Source of the DNA: JAFEBO01 sp036392375 | Lineage (GTDB): Bacteria; Planctomycetota; Phycisphaerae; Phycisphaerales; UBA1924 | NCBI GenBank assembly: GCA_036392375.1 | Contig: DASVYC010000026.1 | Coordinates: 72,925-136,924 of the forward strand | Length of the DNA stretch: 64,000 nt | Reading direction: 5' to 3' | Shown: piece after piece, positions 1 through 9,214 of the stretch | Position numbering within the stretch: the stretch's first letter is position 1 | How the letters are laid out: the number at the start of each line of letters is the position of its first letter | Made by a program: the position numbers and the translations under genes | Notes under the pieces: generated by a model | Seen by the model: the letters and a program-made list of their open reading frames with translations, nothing else | What the model was told of the DNA's origin: nothing | Database searches by the model: none

Positions 1-70
1 CCAGCGAGGGTGATCCCGGCCGCGCCGTGGCCGGACAAACCCCGGCGGCCTCTTCCTACACTGTCCCCGC

Positions 71-1507
71 ATGTCCCCCACCTCCTTCCCCCCCATCAAC
101 CCGAATCTCGACGGCCCGGTCCTCACCCAGCGCATCCCCTGCTGGCCCTACGCCGACCCCAAGGGCCGCCACATCGTCTCCTACGACGAGTACGTCCAGA
201 CCGGCGGCTACGAGGGCCTGAAGAAAGCCATCAGCCTCAAGCCCGATCAGGTCACCGACGAGGTGAAGAAGTCCGTCCTCCGCGGCCGCGGCGGCGCGGG
301 ATTCCCCACCGGCCTCAAGTGGACCTTCCTCCCCAAGCTCAAGACCGATGAAGGGGGCCAGGAAGAAGACCCCGGCCAGCGCTACCTCGCCATCAACGCC
401 GACGAGTCCGAGCCCGGCACCTTCAAGGACCGGCTGCTGATGGACTTTGACCCGCACCTGATGCTCGAGGGCATCGCGATCTGCTGCTACGCCTGCCGCA
501 TCAAGACCGCGTACATCTTCATCCGCGGCGAGTACCACCACCAAGCCAAGGTCCTCGAGAACGCCCTCAAGGAGGCGTACACCAAGGGCATCTTCGGCGG
601 CAATGGCCTGCTGAACGGCGCCTCCACCGGCCGCGGCGGCGCGTTCAAGGTTGATTGCTACGTCCACCGCGGCGCGGGCGCGTACATCTGCGGCGAAGAA
701 ACGGCGCTCCTCGAAGGCATCGAGGGCAAGCGCGGCTGGCCCCGCATCAAGCCGCCGTTCCCGGCCATCAAGGGCCTCTTCGGCCGCCCAACCATCATCA
801 ACAACGTCGAGACCCTCGCCCACCTGCCCAGCATCATCACCCGCGGGGCCGAGTGGTTCATGAAGCAGGGCGTCGTCAGCAAGATCCCCAACTCGCCCCC
901 CAGCCACGGCACGAAGTTGATGGGCGTCAGCGGGCACGTCAACCGCCCCGGCGTCTTCGAGCTCGAACTCGGCATCACCCTCCGCCAGCTCGTCGAAGAC
1001 CCCAAGCTCTGCGGCGGCATGCGCGGCGGCAAGAAGTTCAAGGGCGCCATCGCCGGCGGCATCTCGATGGGCATCCTCGGCCCCGATCAGTTCGACGCCG
1101 AGATGGATTTCGATATCGGCCGCAAGTACAACGTGCTGGGCCTGGGCACCGCCTGCCCGACCGTCTTCGACGAAGACACCGACATGGTCGCCGTCGCCCG
1201 CAACATCGCCCGCTTCTTCAAGCACGAGTCCTGCGGCCAGTGCACACCCTGCCGCGAAGGCTCGGGCTGGCTGTACCAACTGCTCAGCCGCATCGAAGAG
1301 GGCAACGGCAAGACCAAGGACCTCGACCTCGCGCTCGAGATCGCGACCAGCATGGGCAGCATGCCCGGCACCACGATCTGCGGCCTGGCCGACGGCAACA
1401 ACTGGGCCGTGCGGACGATCATGAACAAGTACCGCGAGGAGTTCGAGTCCCGCGTGAAGCCGACGTTCGTGCCGGTGAAGATGACGGTGGGGGCGGGGGC
1501 GAGGTAA
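71..1507 (+). CDS. nuoF: NADH-quinone oxidoreductase subunit F (complex I, FMN/NADH-binding)
   Basis: Subunit F of respiratory complex I oxidises NADH on the cytoplasmic arm and passes electrons through FMN and a 4Fe-4S cluster. The 478-residue protein has the FMN-binding glycine run LRGRGGAGFPTG (residues 70-81), the NADH-site segment GAGAYICGEE (201-210) and the cluster ligands C388, C391, C394 (SCGQCTPC) plus C437. Length and motif order are those of a complete NuoF. A short acidic insert (about residues 94-102) sits between the FMN loop and the core. The next gene starts 5 bases after the stop and is not nuoG, so the usual nuoEFG order is interrupted here. Identity is very sure. Confidence 0.97.
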   Translation: MSPTSFPPINPNLDGPVLTQRIPCWPYADPKGRHIVSYDEYVQTGGYEGLKKAISLKPDQVTDEVKKSVLRGRGGAGFPTGLKWTFLPKLKTDEGGQEEDPGQRYLAINADESEPGTFKDRLLMDFDPHLMLEGIAICCYACRIKTAYIFIRGEYHHQAKVLENALKEAYTKGIFGGNGLLNGASTGRGGAFKVDCYVHRGAGAYICGEETALLEGIEGKRGWPRIKPPFPAIKGLFGRPTIINNVETLAHLPSIITRGAEWFMKQGVVSKIPNSPPSHGTKLMGVSGHVNRPGVFELELGITLRQLVEDPKLCGGMRGGKKFKGAIAGGISMGILGPDQFDAEMDFDIGRKYNVLGLGTACPTVFDEDTDMVAVARNIARFFKHESCGQCTPCREGSGWLYQLLSRIEEGNGKTKDLDLALEIATSMGSMPGTTICGLADGNNWAVRTIMNKYREEFESRVKPTFVPVKMTVGAGAR

Positions 1508-1512
1508 AAGCG

Positions 1513-2664
1513 ATGGATTGGAGAGGTTTGGGGGCGATCAAGCTCGGCGCGCTGCTGTTCTGCGTCAACGCGTGCTGTTTGTCCTCGATCGCCGCCGAAC
1601 CGATCGGCGATCCGCTTCCGCGGCGTCCTTCGTCGCTCACGCAGTACTCCGCGATGTTCGCGGCCGTGGATTGGACCGAGTTCGATCGCTTTCGCACCAG
1701 GCTCGATCCTCGCCTGATTGCGTTGCCAACGGGCACGCATGAGTCGCTAGACATTCGTGAGTTCGTCGCGTGCCTTTACGAACAGCAACTCGTGATCTCG
1801 GATCTGGATCACACACTGAGGCAGGCGCCGAGCCAACTGTCGTCTCAATGCGACACTTGTGGTGGTTCGAACTGGCGCGATATCAGCGTTCTTCATTGGA
1901 TGCTCTCATTCTCGACACTGATCACGTTTGATGGTCAGCGATGTGCCGCGGAAGAAGATTGGGAGGGCTTCGCAACCCGAGTCGCAATCAACGTCCGTCT
2001 CGGGGCGATGCTGCTGACTCAAGATGATCACTCGCTCGCATTCATCGGCTGGGGCGTGCTCGAACGAGTTGACGACCTTCTGAGCAGCGTGCTGAGGCAG
2101 GGATACGCCCATCGCTTGTCACCAAAGGCCGCCGCAGCAATCCGGGGTGCGTTTGCGCACGTCGATCTCGAGAACCCAGGGCGCTTCCGTGGCCGCTGGC
2201 GAGCAATGACGGAACCGAGGCTGCGCACTTTCCAGCTCGCGTTGAGTGGCGCCACCCCGGTCAATGCGTATACCGAGCTCGTTCGGAAAGAACTCTCGCT
2301 CAACGCCATTTTCCCTGACATCCCCTACGACAACGCGAGTATTGACAAAGTACGGCAGTTCCGCGATCAAACCGTCGCTCGCGTCGCGGCGCTCTCTCGC
2401 GACGACGTGCTTCGGGGGCTCGCCCTGGCGACGGAGCTGACAGTTCGCGTCGCCGACGCGATCGAACACGACGATGCGGACGCACTGCAAGCGGCGGTCA
2501 CAGACGCAGAGCGCGATACATCAGGCGTGGTGCGACTCCTTTGGACAATCGCTCCACTCAAGCACCAGGAGTTCTGCGAGCGGGTGCGCTCAACCGCGAG
2601 CCGCGCAGCCGAGACGATGGATCAGATCTTCAACTCAGTCAACGATGGCGTGCCGCACCGCTAA
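1513..2664 (+). CDS. Orphan secreted protein of unknown function
   Basis: A 383-residue protein I do not recognise. It opens with a hydrophobic stretch (about residues 9-28, ending near SSIAAEP) that looks like a signal peptide, so it is probably exported. A CDTCGG motif lies near residue 116 and the rest looks mainly helical (Leu, Arg and Asp rich), with no membrane segments after the N-terminus. The ATG lies 5 bases after the nuoF stop, so it is probably cotranscribed. By eye its base composition is clearly less GC-rich than nuoF, with more A/T third positions, suggesting a later arrival. The same frame stays open upstream through nuoF, but only as an overlap; the ATG at 1513 with its signal-like segment is the sensible start. 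Confidence 0.7.
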   Translation: MDWRGLGAIKLGALLFCVNACCLSSIAAEPIGDPLPRRPSSLTQYSAMFAAVDWTEFDRFRTRLDPRLIALPTGTHESLDIREFVACLYEQQLVISDLDHTLRQAPSQLSSQCDTCGGSNWRDISVLHWMLSFSTLITFDGQRCAAEEDWEGFATRVAINVRLGAMLLTQDDHSLAFIGWGVLERVDDLLSSVLRQGYAHRLSPKAAAAIRGAFAHVDLENPGRFRGRWRAMTEPRLRTFQLALSGATPVNAYTELVRKELSLNAIFPDIPYDNASIDKVRQFRDQTVARVAALSRDDVLRGLALATELTVRVADAIEHDDADALQAAVTDAERDTSGVVRLLWTIAPLKHQEFCERVRSTASRAAETMDQIFNSVNDGVPHR

Positions 2665-2873
2665 CGAGCAATCTGCCGTGTAGTCGTCGCATCCGTCATT
2701 GCATCATCAGCCGCAAGGAGCATGAGCTCGCTGAGGATGATTGACAGCGCGTGATCGGCATCGAACGGCAGGAAATCCTCGGACACGCCAACAGACTTCG
2801 TACTACCGGCGATTGCGAAGCGGACAGGCAGTCTTCCGGATAGCCTCGGAAATCGCTTGTGGGACCCGCCCAT
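2661..2873 (-). CDS. Possible small protein (70 aa), weak call
   Basis: A possible 70-residue protein starting MGGSHKRFPR and ending TTTRQIAR. It fills the gap between the orphan secreted gene and the aminotransferase, and its stop overlaps the stop of the upstream plus-strand gene by two bases (convergent). In its favour, the composition (LPFDADHALSIILSELMLLA) is protein-like, not the Arg/Pro-rich pattern of antisense shadows here. Against it, I see no clear ribosome-binding site and no family match. It could equally be a fragment of a gene that arrived with the low-GC neighbour. Confidence 0.3.
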   Translation of the reverse strand: MGGSHKRFPRLSGRLPVRFAIAGSTKSVGVSEDFLPFDADHALSIILSELMLLAADDAMTDATTTRQIAR

Positions 2874-2900
2874 GCTCGGGCAAGCACGCGATAATCGGTC

Positions 2901-4391
2901 ATGCCCGACATGCTCCACCACCTCCCCACCATCCGCTCCCTCTTCCCCGGCCTGTCTTCCAACCTCTCCACCGGCACCATCATGCTCGACAACGCCGGCG
3001 GGTCGCAGTTGCCGCGGGTGGTGATCGACGCGATGCGGGAGTACATGGAGAAGTCGTTCGTGCAACTGCACGGCGACTATCCGCTCTCCAAGTGCGCGAC
3101 GGCCGTCATTCCGCGGGCGCGAGAGGTTGTGAAGGTGTTCCTCGGCGGGCACGAGGCGGCGGGCGGGCGTGCCGCGGGATCGGGGATCGGTGCGGGGCTG
3201 GGCGATGTTTTCTTCGGCTCGTCCTCCACCGTGCTCTGCTACGAACTCGCCGCGGCGTACGCCGATGCTCGCGACGCGTGTCGCAATCTTGATGCGGCTC
3301 CCGCGGATCTGCGGGAGCACTTTGCAAAAGCGGGCGGCACAACTTCCGGCTCCAACCTCGGTGGCACGCACGGCACGCTCCGCGATCGACTCCTTTCCCG
3401 CGATCAGATCGTCGTCTGCACCGCCGGGCACGAGGCCAACGTCGGCCCGTGGATGCGGCTTGCGCTCCGCGGCTACACCATCGTGCCGTGGCACGTGGAG
3501 CCTGTCCGCGATGCCGAAGGACCGAGTGCCGGCCAGACCAACTGGCGTCCCTCGCTCGACACGCTTAAGAAACTGGTGAACAGCCGCACGCTGCTGGTGC
3601 TGATGCCGCAGGTGTCGAACATCTTGGGCGAGGTCTGGGACGTGCGCGGGGCGGCGGAGATCGCCCACGCAGCGGGTGCACGCATCGTCGTCGACGGCGT
3701 CGCCTATGCCCCGCACCGCGCCCCGCGCGTGAGCGAACTGGGCTGCGATTGGTACGTCTACTCGACGTACAAGGTCTTCGGGCCGCACATGGCCGCCATG
3801 TTCGGCACGCACGAGGCGATGGGCGAACTGGTCGGGCCGAATCACTACTTCCTCGACAGCAAGGTGCCATACAAGTGGGAGCTCGGCAACGCGAGTCACG
3901 AGGCCGCGGCGGGCGTCGCGGCGCTGTGGGACTTCATGTGCCAGCTCGCGGCTCTCGACGGCGGAGTCGCAACCGCCGCGATGAACAAGCCCCGTGACTG
4001 GTCCACGCCTCCCACCCGCGATGTCTTCGATCGCGCGTTCGCGATCGTCCGAAACCTGGAAGACCGCCACACCGCCCAGCTCATCGACTATCTCAAGAGC
4101 AAGCCCAGCGTCCGCATCGTCGGCCCGCGGCACGCCGAGTCCAGTCGCGTCGGTACCATCTCGTTCACCAGCACCAAGGCGACGCCGGTGCAGATCTCGC
4201 GGCACCTTGGCGAGCGCAACATCGCGATGCGCCAGGGCCATGCCTACTCCAAGCGCCTCGTCGAACAGCTCGCCACCGACAAGGACCTGCACATCGACCC
4301 GGCGGTGGGCGTCGCACGCCTGAGCATCCAGCACTACAACTCGCCCGAGGAGCTGGAGCTTGTATGCAAGGCGCTGGATGAGATCCTGTAG
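2901..4391 (+). CDS. Cysteine desulfurase-like class V aminotransferase
   Basis: A PLP-dependent fold-type I enzyme of 496 residues, in the class V aminotransferase group that includes cysteine desulfurases, kynureninase and selenocysteine lyases. Visible are the N-terminal LDNAGGSQLP segment (29-38), the PLP-contacting D265 in VVDGVAYAPH, and the Schiff-base lysine K291 in YSTYKVFGPH. H177 in CTAGHEAN probably stacks on the cofactor ring. The closest subgroup I know is the cysteine-desulfurase-like family TIGR01976 (VC1184 type), whose substrate is not established. There is no iscU/sufU partner nearby, so a role in iron-sulfur assembly is not supported by context. Confidence 0.88.
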   Translation: MPDMLHHLPTIRSLFPGLSSNLSTGTIMLDNAGGSQLPRVVIDAMREYMEKSFVQLHGDYPLSKCATAVIPRAREVVKVFLGGHEAAGGRAAGSGIGAGLGDVFFGSSSTVLCYELAAAYADARDACRNLDAAPADLREHFAKAGGTTSGSNLGGTHGTLRDRLLSRDQIVVCTAGHEANVGPWMRLALRGYTIVPWHVEPVRDAEGPSAGQTNWRPSLDTLKKLVNSRTLLVLMPQVSNILGEVWDVRGAAEIAHAAGARIVVDGVAYAPHRAPRVSELGCDWYVYSTYKVFGPHMAAMFGTHEAMGELVGPNHYFLDSKVPYKWELGNASHEAAAGVAALWDFMCQLAALDGGVATAAMNKPRDWSTPPTRDVFDRAFAIVRNLEDRHTAQLIDYLKSKPSVRIVGPRHAESSRVGTISFTSTKATPVQISRHLGERNIAMRQGHAYSKRLVEQLATDKDLHIDPAVGVARLSIQHYNSPEELELVCKALDEIL

Positions 4392-4402
4392 CACGCACCA
4401 GT

Positions 4403-4449
4403 GCTTCGGCGCGGAGAGAGCACACAGCAGCTTCCGAAGACGCCGAAGC
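4403..4449. terminator. Inverted repeat between convergent genes
   Basis: GCTTCGGCG (4403-4411) and CGCCGAAGC (4441-4449) form a 9-bp perfect inverted repeat around a 29-base spacer just after the aminotransferase. There is no T-run. A second hairpin, GAGGCTT/AAGCCTC (4539-4559), lies nearer the queA end. Together they may separate the two convergent genes; termination is inferred only from position. Confidence 0.35.
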
Positions 4450-4602
4450 TGACGAGTCCGCGAGGAAGCCTCGGATCATTCGGAGCTGCGAAGCCGTTCA
4501 TTACCAGCGAGGACCGTTGACGCTCTTCCAGACCATCCGAGGCTTCGTCGCCAAGCCTCCTCAGCCTCGGCGTCTTTCGCGACCGCGTGCATCGGGCGTC
4601 AT

Positions 4603-5754
4603 TCACACAATCAGCATCGCATCGCCGAACGAGTAGAACCGATACCCCTTCTCGATTGCCTCGCGGTAGCGAGCGATCAGGCGTTGCACGCCCAGCGTGC
4701 CCTGGTCGGACAACAGCGCACCGACCATCGCCAGCAGCGTGCTCCGCGGCAAGTGAAAGTTCGTCAGCATGCCGTCGGTCCAGCGGTATCGATACCCCGG
4801 CGTGATGAGCAGTTTGGTATCGAGTGATGCGGGCGCGTTGGCAGATGCCGCCACGGCCTGGTTCTCAAGCGCGAGCGCGTAGCTTTCCAGCGTCCGGACG
4901 CTGGTCGTGCCGACGCCGATCACGCGGCGTCCCTCGGCCTTCGCACGCCGCATGCGTTCCACGGCCGCCGCCGACATCGAGCACCACTCGCTGTGCATCG
5001 GGTGCTCTTCAACGATGTCCACCTCCACCGGCTTGAACGTGCCGGTGCCGACGTGCAATGTCACCTCCACGCGCTCGACGCCCAGTGCATCGAGCTGTAC
5101 GAGCAGCTCAGGCGTGAAGTGCAGCCCGGCGGTGGGGGCCGCGACCGAGCCCTGCTGTTTGGCGTACACCGTCTGATAGCGGTCGCGATCGCTCGCACGC
5201 TCGACAGGCTCCTGCGTGTGCTCGCGGGCTTTCAAGATGTACGGCGGGAGCGGTGTATGTCCAACGCGATCCAGGATCGCCGCGGGGTCGAGCGGCGTGT
5301 TGGACGCTGCAGTCTCAGCACTATCCACACGCACGCCCACCACCCAGGCCCCGTTCTCATCTGCGTCGCGGCGCAGCGGCACCAGCGTCACGTTCGTGTC
5401 GGCGCCGCTCTCGTCGATCAACCGGATGCTTGTCTGCTCCCGCACCTTCTTGGCCCGCAGCAACGCTGTCCACTCGCGGCCGTCCCTGCTTGCGGATAGG
5501 AACAAGCCCTCGACCCTGCCGCCGCTGTCCTCGCGTCGGCCGACCAGCCGGGCTTGCAGCACGCGAGTGGCGTTGAAGACCATCACGTCGCCCTTGCGAA
5601 GCAGCCGCGGCAGTTCCCGCACGATTGTGTGCTCGCGGGCATCGCCGTTGGCTCGGTCGATGACCATCAGCCGCGCCGCGTCGCGCGGGTTGGCCGGCTC
5701 CTTGGCGATGGCGGATTCGGGCAGGTTGTAATCAAGATCAGAAGTACGCAGCAC
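4603..5754 (-). CDS. queA: S-adenosylmethionine:tRNA ribosyltransferase-isomerase
   Basis: QueA moves the ribosyl group of S-adenosylmethionine onto preQ1 in tRNA, making epoxyqueuosine at the wobble position. The protein begins LRTSDLDYNLPESAIAKEP, matching the family's usual start, and carries VMVFNATRVLQARL, PTAGLHFT, GTTSVRTLES and FHLPRSTLLAMVGAL. The start chosen is a GTG at 5754, giving 383 residues and a normal family N-terminus; the frame is open to 5826 but the extra 24 residues look non-homologous. The gene stands alone: no tgt or other queuosine gene is in the window. Confidence 0.95.
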   Translation of the reverse strand: MLRTSDLDYNLPESAIAKEPANPRDAARLMVIDRANGDAREHTIVRELPRLLRKGDVMVFNATRVLQARLVGRREDSGGRVEGLFLSASRDGREWTALLRAKKVREQTSIRLIDESGADTNVTLVPLRRDADENGAWVVGVRVDSAETAASNTPLDPAAILDRVGHTPLPPYILKAREHTQEPVERASDRDRYQTVYAKQQGSVAAPTAGLHFTPELLVQLDALGVERVEVTLHVGTGTFKPVEVDIVEEHPMHSEWCSMSAAAVERMRRAKAEGRRVIGVGTTSVRTLESYALALENQAVAASANAPASLDTKLLITPGYRYRWTDGMLTNFHLPRSTLLAMVGALLSDQGTLGVQRLIARYREAIEKGYRFYSFGDAMLIV

Positions 5755-5897
5755 GCGGAATGGTTGGCTCCCGCAACGAACCCAGTCGCAGGCGTGGGGC
5801 CACCGCGACTCGATGATCGCATGCATGGACGACGCAACCGCGGCCCTCCGCTCGCGCGGAGGGTTCCTATTCGAGCAGCCCGCGCTATTCTCTCCCG

Positions 5898-7046
5898 ATG
5901 GCCTTCAAGCACTCCACCCTGCCGATGTGGCTGCAGGACGGGATCTCGGGCGCTCTGCGTTCGACGATCACGCTGCCGCTGTCGATGGGGTTGCGCCCGG
6001 CGGTCGGCGTCGGGCGCGGAGCCGGGCGGTTGTTCGCCACCCTGCCGTTCAACAAGCGGCACATCCGCCGCGCCGTGCAGAACCTGGACATCGCCTACCC
6101 CGACTGGTCTGCCGAGCGCAAGCGCGAGATGGCGATCGCCAGCTACGAGCACCTGATGCAGCTCGGCGTCGAGTTGGCGTACACGCCGCGGCTGGTCAAT
6201 CACGACGGCTGGTCGCGTCAGGTCCGCCTGGGCGATGTCTCGGGCGCACTCACGTCTCTGCTCCGTGGTGAGCCTTGCATCCTCGTCACCGGCCACTGCG
6301 GCAACTGGGAACTCGTCGGCTACACCGTCAGCATGCTCGGCTTCCCGATGCAGGCCGTCTATCGCCCGCTTGACCTCAAGCCCCTCGACAACTGGGTCCG
6401 GGAGAGCCGCCAGAAGCGCGGCCTCACGCTCGTGTCCAAGTTCGGCGCGGTGCGCGAGCTCCCCGAAGGCCTGCAACGCGGCGTCCCCGCCGGCCTCGTT
6501 GCTGATCAGAACGGCGGCGACTACGGCGTCTTCGTCCCCTTCTTCGGCCGCCTTACCAGCACGTACAAGTCCATCGGCATCCTCGCGATGCAGTTCAACG
6601 CCACCGTCATCTGCGGCATGGCCCGCCGCCTCAAGCCCGGCGAACGCGCCGACGGCACCAACACCATCGCGACGATCGGGCCCACCCCCAACGACGACAG
6701 CCGCGACGGCATGAACTACGTCATCGAGCTCGTCGATCAGTTCGGACCCTCCGACTGGGAGAGCCAGCCCGATCGGCTCTACTACATCACCGCTCGCTAC
6801 CGGCGTTCGATCGAGAAGATGGTGCGGCGCTCACCCGAGCAGTACCTGTGGATGCACCGCATCTGGCGCAGCCGCCCGCCGCACGAGCGGAAGGACCGCG
6901 AGTTCCCCGCCGCGCTGCAGGAGAAGATCCGGGCGTTGCCGTGGATGACCGAGCCGGACCTCCAGGCCATCATCGCCCGCAGCAACGAAGACCGGCGGAT
7001 GATCCGCGAGAAGGAAGATCACGGCTTCCGCATCGCGGGCCAGTAG
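5898..7046 (+). CDS. Lipid A late acyltransferase (HtrB/LpxL family)
   Basis: This 382-residue protein belongs to the LpxL/LpxM family, which transfers a secondary fatty acyl chain from acyl-ACP to lipid A at the inner membrane. The catalytic HX4E motif is H133-E138 (TGHCGNWE), with the QNGGDYGVFVPFFGR region further on. The C-terminal 60 residues are highly charged (PPHERKDREF...REKEDHGFR) and longer than in E. coli LpxL. It starts at an ATG 143 bases from the divergent queA start. With gmhA/gmhB later in the window it supports a lipopolysaccharide-bearing outer membrane. Which acyl position it modifies cannot be told. Confidence 0.92.
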   Translation: MAFKHSTLPMWLQDGISGALRSTITLPLSMGLRPAVGVGRGAGRLFATLPFNKRHIRRAVQNLDIAYPDWSAERKREMAIASYEHLMQLGVELAYTPRLVNHDGWSRQVRLGDVSGALTSLLRGEPCILVTGHCGNWELVGYTVSMLGFPMQAVYRPLDLKPLDNWVRESRQKRGLTLVSKFGAVRELPEGLQRGVPAGLVADQNGGDYGVFVPFFGRLTSTYKSIGILAMQFNATVICGMARRLKPGERADGTNTIATIGPTPNDDSRDGMNYVIELVDQFGPSDWESQPDRLYYITARYRRSIEKMVRRSPEQYLWMHRIWRSRPPHERKDREFPAALQEKIRALPWMTEPDLQAIIARSNEDRRMIREKEDHGFRIAGQ

Positions 7047-7138
7047 CCGCACCAGCCGGACCGACATCAGCCGCTTCTAGAACCGGCGCGCACCCTCCCG
7101 CGGCCACAGCCAGAACGAACGTTTCGGCGCAACAATTT

Positions 7139-7151
7139 GCTACGCTGTAGC
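7139..7151. promoter_or_regulatory. Small palindrome upstream of the amylase
   Basis: GCTAC-GCT-GTAGC is a perfect 5-bp-arm palindrome 46 bases before the amylase ATG. Position suits an operator or part of the promoter. There is no match to a named regulator that I can defend. Confidence 0.25.
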
Positions 7152-7197
7152 GGGGATTTTCCCCCTGCTTGCCGTTCCATCTCCGGGAGCCTTCCAC

Positions 7198-8889
7198 ATG
7201 CGCTGCTCACTTCTCGCGTTCGCCGCCGGCACCGTGCTCGTCCCCGCCGCGATCCTCGCCCAGGCGACGACCAATCCCGCCCCCGCGCCCAAGCCGCAGA
7301 CCACGCTCAAGGACCGCAGCGGCGATCGGATGGACAATTGGTGGAACGACACCGTTTTCTACCAGGTCTTCGTGCGCTCGTTCAAGGACTCCGAGACCGG
7401 CCCGCTCGCCAACGACGGCATCGGCGACTTCCAGGGCCTCATCGACAAGCTCGACTACCTCAACGACGGCAAGCCGGAGACGACGAGCGATCTGGGCATC
7501 ACCGGCCTCTGGCTCATGCCCGTCTTCGAAGGCCCTTCGTACCACGGCTACGAAACCAGCGACTACTACAAGATCGAGTCCGAGCACGGCACCAACGAGG
7601 ACTTCAAACGCTTCATGGCCGAGTGCGACAAGCGCGGCATCAAGGTCATTCTCGACCTCGTGCTCAACCACACCTCCAAGAGCCACCCCTGGTTCAAGAA
7701 CGCCTGGGACCCCAAGAACCCCAAGCACGACTGGTTCATCTGGTCCGACACCAAGCCCGATTGGAAAGGCCCGTGGGGTCAGCAGGTCTGGTTCACGCCC
7801 GATGGCCGCAACACCGGGCCGTACTTCTACGGCATCTTCAGCTCCCACATGCCCGACCTGGACTATCGCAACCCCGAAGTCACCAAGGAAATGAACAAGG
7901 TCACCGAGTACTGGATCAAGCAGTACGGCGTCGCCGGCTACCGCCTCGACGCGATCCGCCACCTCATCGAAGACGGCCAGCAGCAAGAGAACACCAAAGG
8001 CACCCACGACTGGCTCAAGGACTGGCACAAGTTCTACAAGAAGGTCCGGCCCGACGCCTTCACCATCGGCGAGGTCTGGTCCAGCACCGACGTCATCGCG
8101 TCCTACGTCCCCGACCAGATGGACACCTGCTTCGAGTTTGACGTCTCCTACGCCACCATCGATGCCATCAACAACACCGACAAGAATCGCATCGGCGAGG
8201 CGCTGAACAAGGCGTGGAAGGCCTATCCCCGCAACCAGTTCGGTTCATTCCTCTCCAACCACGATCAAACCCGCGTGATGACCCGCTTCGGCAACGACTT
8301 CTCCAAGATGAAGCTAGCCGCGTCGATGCTGTTCACCCAGCCGGGCATCCCGTTCCTCTACTACGGCGAAGAGATCGGCCAAGTCGGCGACAAGCCCGAT
8401 GAGAACCTCCGCACGCCCATGCAGTGGAACAGCGAGCCGACGGTGGGCTTCACCAAGGGCAAGCCGTGGCGTGATGCGCAGCCCGACTACCCCAGCAAGA
8501 ACGTCGCCGCCCAGAGCGCCGATCAGGACTCGCTGCTCAACCTCTACAAGAAACTCGTGCGCCTGCGCACCTCCAACCCCGCGCTCGCCAAGGGCGACTT
8601 CACCCTCGCCGAGACCAGCGCCGACGGCGTCTACGCCTTCGCCCGCAGCGAGGGCTCGCAGTCGATGCTCGTGATCGCGAACCTCAGCGACAAGTCGGTG
8701 GCCGGCTGCCGCGTGAGTCTCGGCAGCGGCCCGTTCAAGAAGGCCGTCGCCCCGAAAGAACTGCTCCACGGCACGACCGCGACCACCGAAACCCCCAAGC
8801 TCAACGGCCGCGGCGGGTTCGCGGACTACGCGCCGATCCCAACGCTGGAGCCGCGGACGCTGTACGTGCTCGATCTCAGCGGCAGATAA
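7198..8889 (+). CDS. Secreted GH13 alpha-amylase family glycosidase
   Basis: A 563-residue glycoside hydrolase of family 13, predicted to act on alpha-1,4 glucans or oligosaccharides outside the cytoplasm. Residues 1-21 form a signal peptide (hydrophobic run, then ILAQA). The (beta/alpha)8 catalytic residues are visible: nucleophile D251 in GYRLDAIRH, acid/base E292 in TIGEVW, and the transition-state stabiliser D356 in LSNHDQTR; region I is DLVLNHTS. The PWGQQVWF and MPDLDYRNPEV segments resemble alpha-amylases and oligo-1,6-glucosidases of the Thermotoga/Dictyoglomus type. A C-terminal beta domain ends in LYVLDLSGR. Exact substrate is not determinable by eye. Confidence 0.93.
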   Translation: MRCSLLAFAAGTVLVPAAILAQATTNPAPAPKPQTTLKDRSGDRMDNWWNDTVFYQVFVRSFKDSETGPLANDGIGDFQGLIDKLDYLNDGKPETTSDLGITGLWLMPVFEGPSYHGYETSDYYKIESEHGTNEDFKRFMAECDKRGIKVILDLVLNHTSKSHPWFKNAWDPKNPKHDWFIWSDTKPDWKGPWGQQVWFTPDGRNTGPYFYGIFSSHMPDLDYRNPEVTKEMNKVTEYWIKQYGVAGYRLDAIRHLIEDGQQQENTKGTHDWLKDWHKFYKKVRPDAFTIGEVWSSTDVIASYVPDQMDTCFEFDVSYATIDAINNTDKNRIGEALNKAWKAYPRNQFGSFLSNHDQTRVMTRFGNDFSKMKLAASMLFTQPGIPFLYYGEEIGQVGDKPDENLRTPMQWNSEPTVGFTKGKPWRDAQPDYPSKNVAAQSADQDSLLNLYKKLVRLRTSNPALAKGDFTLAETSADGVYAFARSEGSQSMLVIANLSDKSVAGCRVSLGSGPFKKAVAPKELLHGTTATTETPKLNGRGGFADYAPIPTLEPRTLYVLDLSGR

Positions 8890-8930
8890 ACACAAGCCCG
8901 CGGATGGAAGGGCACCCCCCAAACCAGCCC

Positions 8931-9048
8931 GGGGTGCCACTGCCGACGGCTCGGCGTCGGCAGTGCCGCAGTGACTTCCGTTCATCGGCGTTCGCGGCAC
9001 ACACCCCGCCCCTTCGCCGCCCAGCGAAGCGCTGGGCAGTGGCACCCC
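8931..9048. repeat. Family A double-hairpin repeat, copy 1
   Basis: An intergenic element bounded by the inverted ends GGGGTGCCACTGCC and GGCAGTGGCACCCC. Left hairpin: CACTGCCGACG / CGTCGGCAGTG with loop GCTCGG. Right hairpin: GCCCAGCG / CGCTGGGC with loop AAG. The middle (about 50 bases) differs from other copies. It occupies most of the 325-base space between the amylase and the carotenoid desaturase; the remainder (9049-9214) holds no gene, only a run of CCGTCTC/TTTGTCTCTC-type pyrimidine repeats just before the desaturase start. Confidence 0.9.
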
Positions 9049-9214
9049 GGCATCGCGTCGCCGCTTTCCCAGCATCGATCCCCCCACTTCCCGCGAATCC
9101 GAAGACTTACCATCCCTCCAGAGTTACAATCAGACCCGCGGGTCTTCAATTCCCACGGCCTCCCCCACTTCGTCTCTCCGTCTCTTTGTCTCTCCGTCTC
9201 TTCCCCCACCCACC

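Noticed and set aside
655..1512. Open frame running through nuoF into the orphan secreted gene, suggesting a larger protein
   Set aside because: Within nuoF this frame encodes Arg/Pro/His-rich sequence with no motif; the real gene begins at the ATG at 1513 with a signal peptide.
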